Positions 1 to 2,397 of a stretch of DNA of 5,151 nucleotides are shown piece by piece. Position 1 is the first letter of the stretch. Every line of letters starts with the position of its first letter. A program made the position numbers and the translations under genes. Location of the stretch: NCBI GenBank assembly GCA_913054215.1, contig CAJXJE010000062.1, positions 1 to 5,151 on the forward strand, read 5' to 3'. This DNA is from an uncultured Candidatus Peregrinibacteria bacterium. GTDB lineage: Bacteria; Patescibacteriota; Gracilibacteria; Peribacterales; Peribacteraceae. The notes beneath the pieces are model-generated. The model searched no databases, was not told where the DNA came from, and saw nothing but the letters and a program-made list of their open reading frames with translations.

Positions 1-1210
1 CGTTACAGATCTGAATTACTTGAAAGTTCACTGAATTGATATGATCATGTTCTTCAATAATAGGAGGATTAGAATTATGTAGTATATTTGCTATCCATAA
101 TCCCATCTCTCTTTGGGCAAGTGTAGCCCCCACACGCTGGAACGATAGACGTCGGAAACGTGGCTCTTTCCATTCTTCAGGAGATTCATCTTTAGGTGGC
201 ATCGGAGTATCGGTGACATGGGGTACTTGGGCTTTCAGAACTACCCTTTCTTTTCCGTGTGCTTTGTGGATGTCTTCCTCTAACTCACCAAGTGCTTCAA
301 CAAGCCAAATCATATCTTCAGATTGCAAAGACTTTTCTACTGCTATCGATTCTAGAGAATGAGTGATAGTCTCAGAGACAGATGCAAGATACGCATCCAA
401 AGCAGATTCTGTGTCTACAGAATCTCCATCGATAGTACGTGGCAGTCGTTTAAGTGCTTTTTCAAGGCTTACTATAATTCTAATGCAATCATTAAAAGGT
501 GGTTTACCAACTGCATCGCGATCAAAGTATGTGAATGCTGCATTACTTATAGTAAAATTACTGTCAACTATCATGCAATCATGTAACAGATCTGCAAGAT
601 CCTGCGAAGTCCATGTTTTGTCTAAGAGAAAAGGACCTGTTTCTCCGGGGGCTGGGGCGTTCGGGTCTTGTAAAGCAGCAATTGCTTTTAGTCTTTCGCT
701 TACTGCACTAGGTGGATCTTCATCAGTAGATAGATCCAAGCGTCCTATCTGCCGTGCAACCTCCTCAAACGTTTCGCGTGCCGCCATTAGAAAATATATG
801 TGGTTCTCATCTTTCTCATCAGCAAAAATTTCGTTTTGTTCAAACTGTTCCAGTACTAAGCGTGTCTCAGCACAAAGCTGATCACGTTGCCACGTGTACT
901 GCAGCTCACCACCTTGGAGAACGTTTTGGATGCAGCTTTGAAGTTGCTTGGAAAATTCTGCAAGAACAGCTTCTACTCTCTGTCGTAGTGACCGATCTGC
1001 ATAAGACTTCTTCTGCGCACCTCCATACCAACTTTCCACTTCAGCATCGAGACCAGGTTTATGGTAAGAGTGTTTAACCCTCTCTTTGCGTCTTTTGCCC
1101 TTTGCCTGGCCAGCTACAACAGCTTCACCTTGTATGGTTGTAGCTACGAGCTTTATCAGCTTTTTCTGATTTATGGGGTCTGAGCCGTTATCTGACAAGC
1201 TAAATGCCAT
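1..1210 (-). CDS. Unknown soluble protein, 3' end beyond the window (403 N-terminal residues visible)
   Basis: The minus frame is open without interruption from an ATG at 1210 to the left edge (403 codons plus one base), so the C-terminus is missing. TAA TAA lies in frame just upstream of the ATG, which makes this the first possible start. I do not recognise the family. The protein starts MAFSLSDNGSDPINQKK and has a very basic stretch at about residues 36-51 (AKGKRRKERVKHSYHK). Predominantly charged, probably helical sequence follows (about 72-160 and 240-325), then a Pro-rich segment near 330-350 (TPMPPKDESPEEWKEP). No signal peptide or membrane segment is visible, so it is probably cytoplasmic. 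The basic patch could contact nucleic acid, but this is only a guess. It has its own strong promoter and follows a terminator, so it is not co-transcribed with the 267-residue gene. The opposite-strand ORFs inside it lack initiation signals and look like shadows. Confidence 0.85.
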   Translation of the reverse strand, partial: MAFSLSDNGSDPINQKKLIKLVATTIQGEAVVAGQAKGKRRKERVKHSYHKPGLDAEVESWYGGAQKKSYADRSLRQRVEAVLAEFSKQLQSCIQNVLQGGELQYTWQRDQLCAETRLVLEQFEQNEIFADEKDENHIYFLMAARETFEEVARQIGRLDLSTDEDPPSAVSERLKAIAALQDPNAPAPGETGPFLLDKTWTSQDLADLLHDCMIVDSNFTISNAAFTYFDRDAVGKPPFNDCIRIIVSLEKALKRLPRTIDGDSVDTESALDAYLASVSETITHSLESIAVEKSLQSEDMIWLVEALGELEEDIHKAHGKERVVLKAQVPHVTDTPMPPKDESPEEWKEPRFRRLSFQRVGATLAQREMGLWIANILHNSNPPIIEEHDHINSVNFQVIQICN

Positions 1211-1313
1211 TTTAAGTAGAAAAGTATACCACTTTTATTAGATATGTCAATCCTGCGCACACCTACAAATAGCTACTCATTTGCCCGGCAGATACTAAAT
1301 ATGGCATTTTACT
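1198..1313. repeat. Imperfect 21-bp inverted repeat flanking the promoter (possible operators)
   Basis: The plus-strand sequence at 1198-1218 matches the reverse complement of 1293-1313 at 17 of 21 positions, with the shared core AAATGCCAT. The arms are 74 bp apart and bracket the promoter. The left arm covers the start codon and the presumed transcription start; the right arm abuts the terminator of the upstream gene. Each arm has a partial inner dyad of the form AAAT-GCC-ATTT. The layout would suit a repressor binding on both sides of the promoter, but chance similarity in AT-rich DNA is possible. Confidence 0.35.
1223..1250 (-). promoter_or_regulatory. Strong extended -10 promoter of the 403+ residue gene
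   Basis: On the minus strand a perfect -35 TTGACA (1250-1245) is followed by a 16-bp spacer and TATACT (1228-1223). TGG directly before the -10 gives the extended TGn element. The -10 ends only 12 bases before the ATG at 1210, so transcription should begin near 1216. The leader would be about five bases long, with no room for a Shine-Dalgarno site. Confidence 0.85.
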
Positions 1314-1338
1314 AAAAAAGCCCCGACTGACGGGGCTT
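1314..1338 (-). terminator. Rho-independent terminator of the 267-residue gene
   Basis: Read on the minus strand, AAGCCCCG (1338-1331), a 5-base loop and CGGGGCTT (1325-1318) form a perfect 8-bp GC-rich stem. The final TT continues into a run of T ending at 1314. It lies about 20 bases past the TAA at 1359 and has a T-run only in the minus direction, so it serves the upstream minus-strand gene. Confidence 0.92.
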
Positions 1339-1358
1339 GATATGCGAATATGAAGTGC

Positions 1359-2162
1359 TTATTGAAGCTTCCACATACCCATACTTCCATGAGGTAGGGT
1401 TTTACCCTTAGCAGGGTAGTTGTGAACAATCTCTATACCACTCTCTGCACGTTCTGGATCTTGCTCTATACTGAAGTTTGGAATCTCGTCTGGGTTGTGC
1501 TTATTGAGTAGTAAAAGAAGTTCATCTTTTGCAGCTGAATCTCCTTGTTTTACGCCACCCGCATGTCTCAAAAACTTTCCTGTACTACTTCCCTCGAAAT
1601 CAGAATCAACTGGATCGATCTCTGCAATACGAACGAGTTGACGGTGTGGTACACTCGTAAGCTGAGTTACGTTTAAGTGCCCCATCATTCCCGGACGAAT
1701 GAGAAGATCGTTATTCTTATAGGGTGCCTCTTCGCTTTCCCAGCGTTTCTTTTTGTGCTCGACAATCTCATTACCCCATGCTTTATCGTTATCTTGGTAG
1801 GGTTCTACTTTTGTAATGCGAACTACTTGATCATTGAACGTCATGCGAGACTGCAAGAGATGCTTTCCTACCTGCATCACTGCAGCAGTTGTATTGAGAG
1901 GCAGACTATTTTGTTCTACTGAAGCTAGTTCTGCAAAATCCATACCAGTAGTCTCAGAGATAGCATCTTTTACATCATCCTCTGTAAGATCTCCAGCTCT
2001 TGCGTTCTTTCTAGCTTGGTCGAGTAAAGCACGTAATCTTTCGATAGGAGTACTTCCGTTTTTTCCACCGACACTCTGTGCAAGGAATGCGTCTCGTAGT
2101 GTGCGCTTTAAGTGTTCTGGGGTACCGGCATCTGATTGTTCTGGTGCATCTCTTAGGCTCAT
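1359..2162 (-). CDS. Unknown soluble protein, 267 residues, with an internal repeated motif
   Basis: This is a complete ORF with ATG at 2162 and TAA at 1361-1359. The next in-frame stop upstream lies in the -35 region with no other start between, so the start is well fixed. I do not recognise the family. The N-terminal 80 residues look helical (for example PIERLRALLDQARKNARAG at 39-57, then LTEDDVKDAI). The middle carries two related beta-like stretches: DQVVRITKVEP at 111-121 and HRQLVRIAEIDP at 173-184. Each is followed by an acidic loop. The rest is polar and charged, ending GSMGMWKLQ. There is no signal peptide or membrane helix, so it is probably cytoplasmic. It has its own promoter and is followed by a strong terminator, so it is probably monocistronic. 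No Shine-Dalgarno sequence is visible before the ATG. Confidence 0.9.
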   Translation of the reverse strand: MSLRDAPEQSDAGTPEHLKRTLRDAFLAQSVGGKNGSTPIERLRALLDQARKNARAGDLTEDDVKDAISETTGMDFAELASVEQNSLPLNTTAAVMQVGKHLLQSRMTFNDQVVRITKVEPYQDNDKAWGNEIVEHKKKRWESEEAPYKNNDLLIRPGMMGHLNVTQLTSVPHRQLVRIAEIDPVDSDFEGSSTGKFLRHAGGVKQGDSAAKDELLLLLNKHNPDEIPNFSIEQDPERAESGIEIVHNYPAKGKTLPHGSMGMWKLQ

Positions 2163-2190
2163 AATAGAAGGTGAGAATTTGTAAGAGAGT

Positions 2191-2220
2191 ACTATTCCAC
2201 AAAATCTGCTTATTTGTCAA
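2191..2220 (-). promoter_or_regulatory. Probable promoter of the 267-residue gene
   Basis: On the minus strand a perfect TTGACA (2220-2215) is followed after 18 bp by AATAGT (2196-2191), preceded by TGG as an extended -10. A one-base shifted -10, GAATAG at 17 bp spacing, is also possible. Transcription would start near 2184, giving a leader of about 20 bases without an AGGAGG-like site. The TTGACA plus TGG arrangement resembles the promoter at 1223-1250. Confidence 0.65.
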
Positions 2221-2235
2221 GAATTACAGCGAGTA

Positions 2236-2397
2236 ATGTTATCTAAAAGAGGTATACTAGCCACCTATGCAATATACTGCTTACCGAAAACAGAAGTTGA
2301 GGAGATCCTTAAACTGTGGGATGAGGCAGCTGCACAAGTCGCAACAGAAGAAGAGCTGAGTTCTGTAGAAGAAAAGTTTGAAGAGCCGCTTATTTAG
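2236..2397 (+). CDS. Possible small acidic protein, 53 residues
   Basis: The plus frame from ATG 2236 to TAG 2395-2397 encodes MLSKRGILATYAIYCLPK followed by a clearly protein-like acidic helix (TEVEEILKLWDEAAAQ, then ATEEELSSVEEKF). No family is recognised. Its stop overlaps the stop of the convergent large surface-protein gene by four bases, and it diverges from the 267-residue gene. The start is doubtful. No Shine-Dalgarno site or good -35/-10 pair precedes 2236, while a TATACT at 2253-2258 lies inside the first codons and points to an ATG at 2267 in a different frame that stops early. It may therefore be a real small gene, a gene with a one-base indel or frameshift, or the remnant of a longer gene. 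The E-rich heptad-like composition is the main argument for coding. Confidence 0.4.
   Translation: MLSKRGILATYAIYCLPKTEVEEILKLWDEAAAQVATEEELSSVEEKFEEPLI
2253..2258 (+). promoter_or_regulatory. Candidate -10 element (TATACT) upstream of ATG 2267
   Basis: TATACT ends eight bases before an ATG at 2267, close to the spacing seen at the near-leaderless gene at 1210. No recognisable -35 lies 16-18 bp upstream, and the ATG opens only a 30-codon frame. The call is weak and matters mainly for interpreting the small ORF. Confidence 0.2.

Noticed and set aside
363..881. Plus-strand 172-residue ORF, and others such as 754-1077
   Set aside because: They are antisense to a continuous 403-codon minus frame with a strong promoter. 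They have no promoter or ribosome-binding site and unremarkable Ser/Cys-rich translations.
1266..1283. CAAAT / ATTTG dyad upstream of the -35 as an activator site
   Set aside because: Five-base arms in AT-rich DNA are expected by chance; nothing else supports it.
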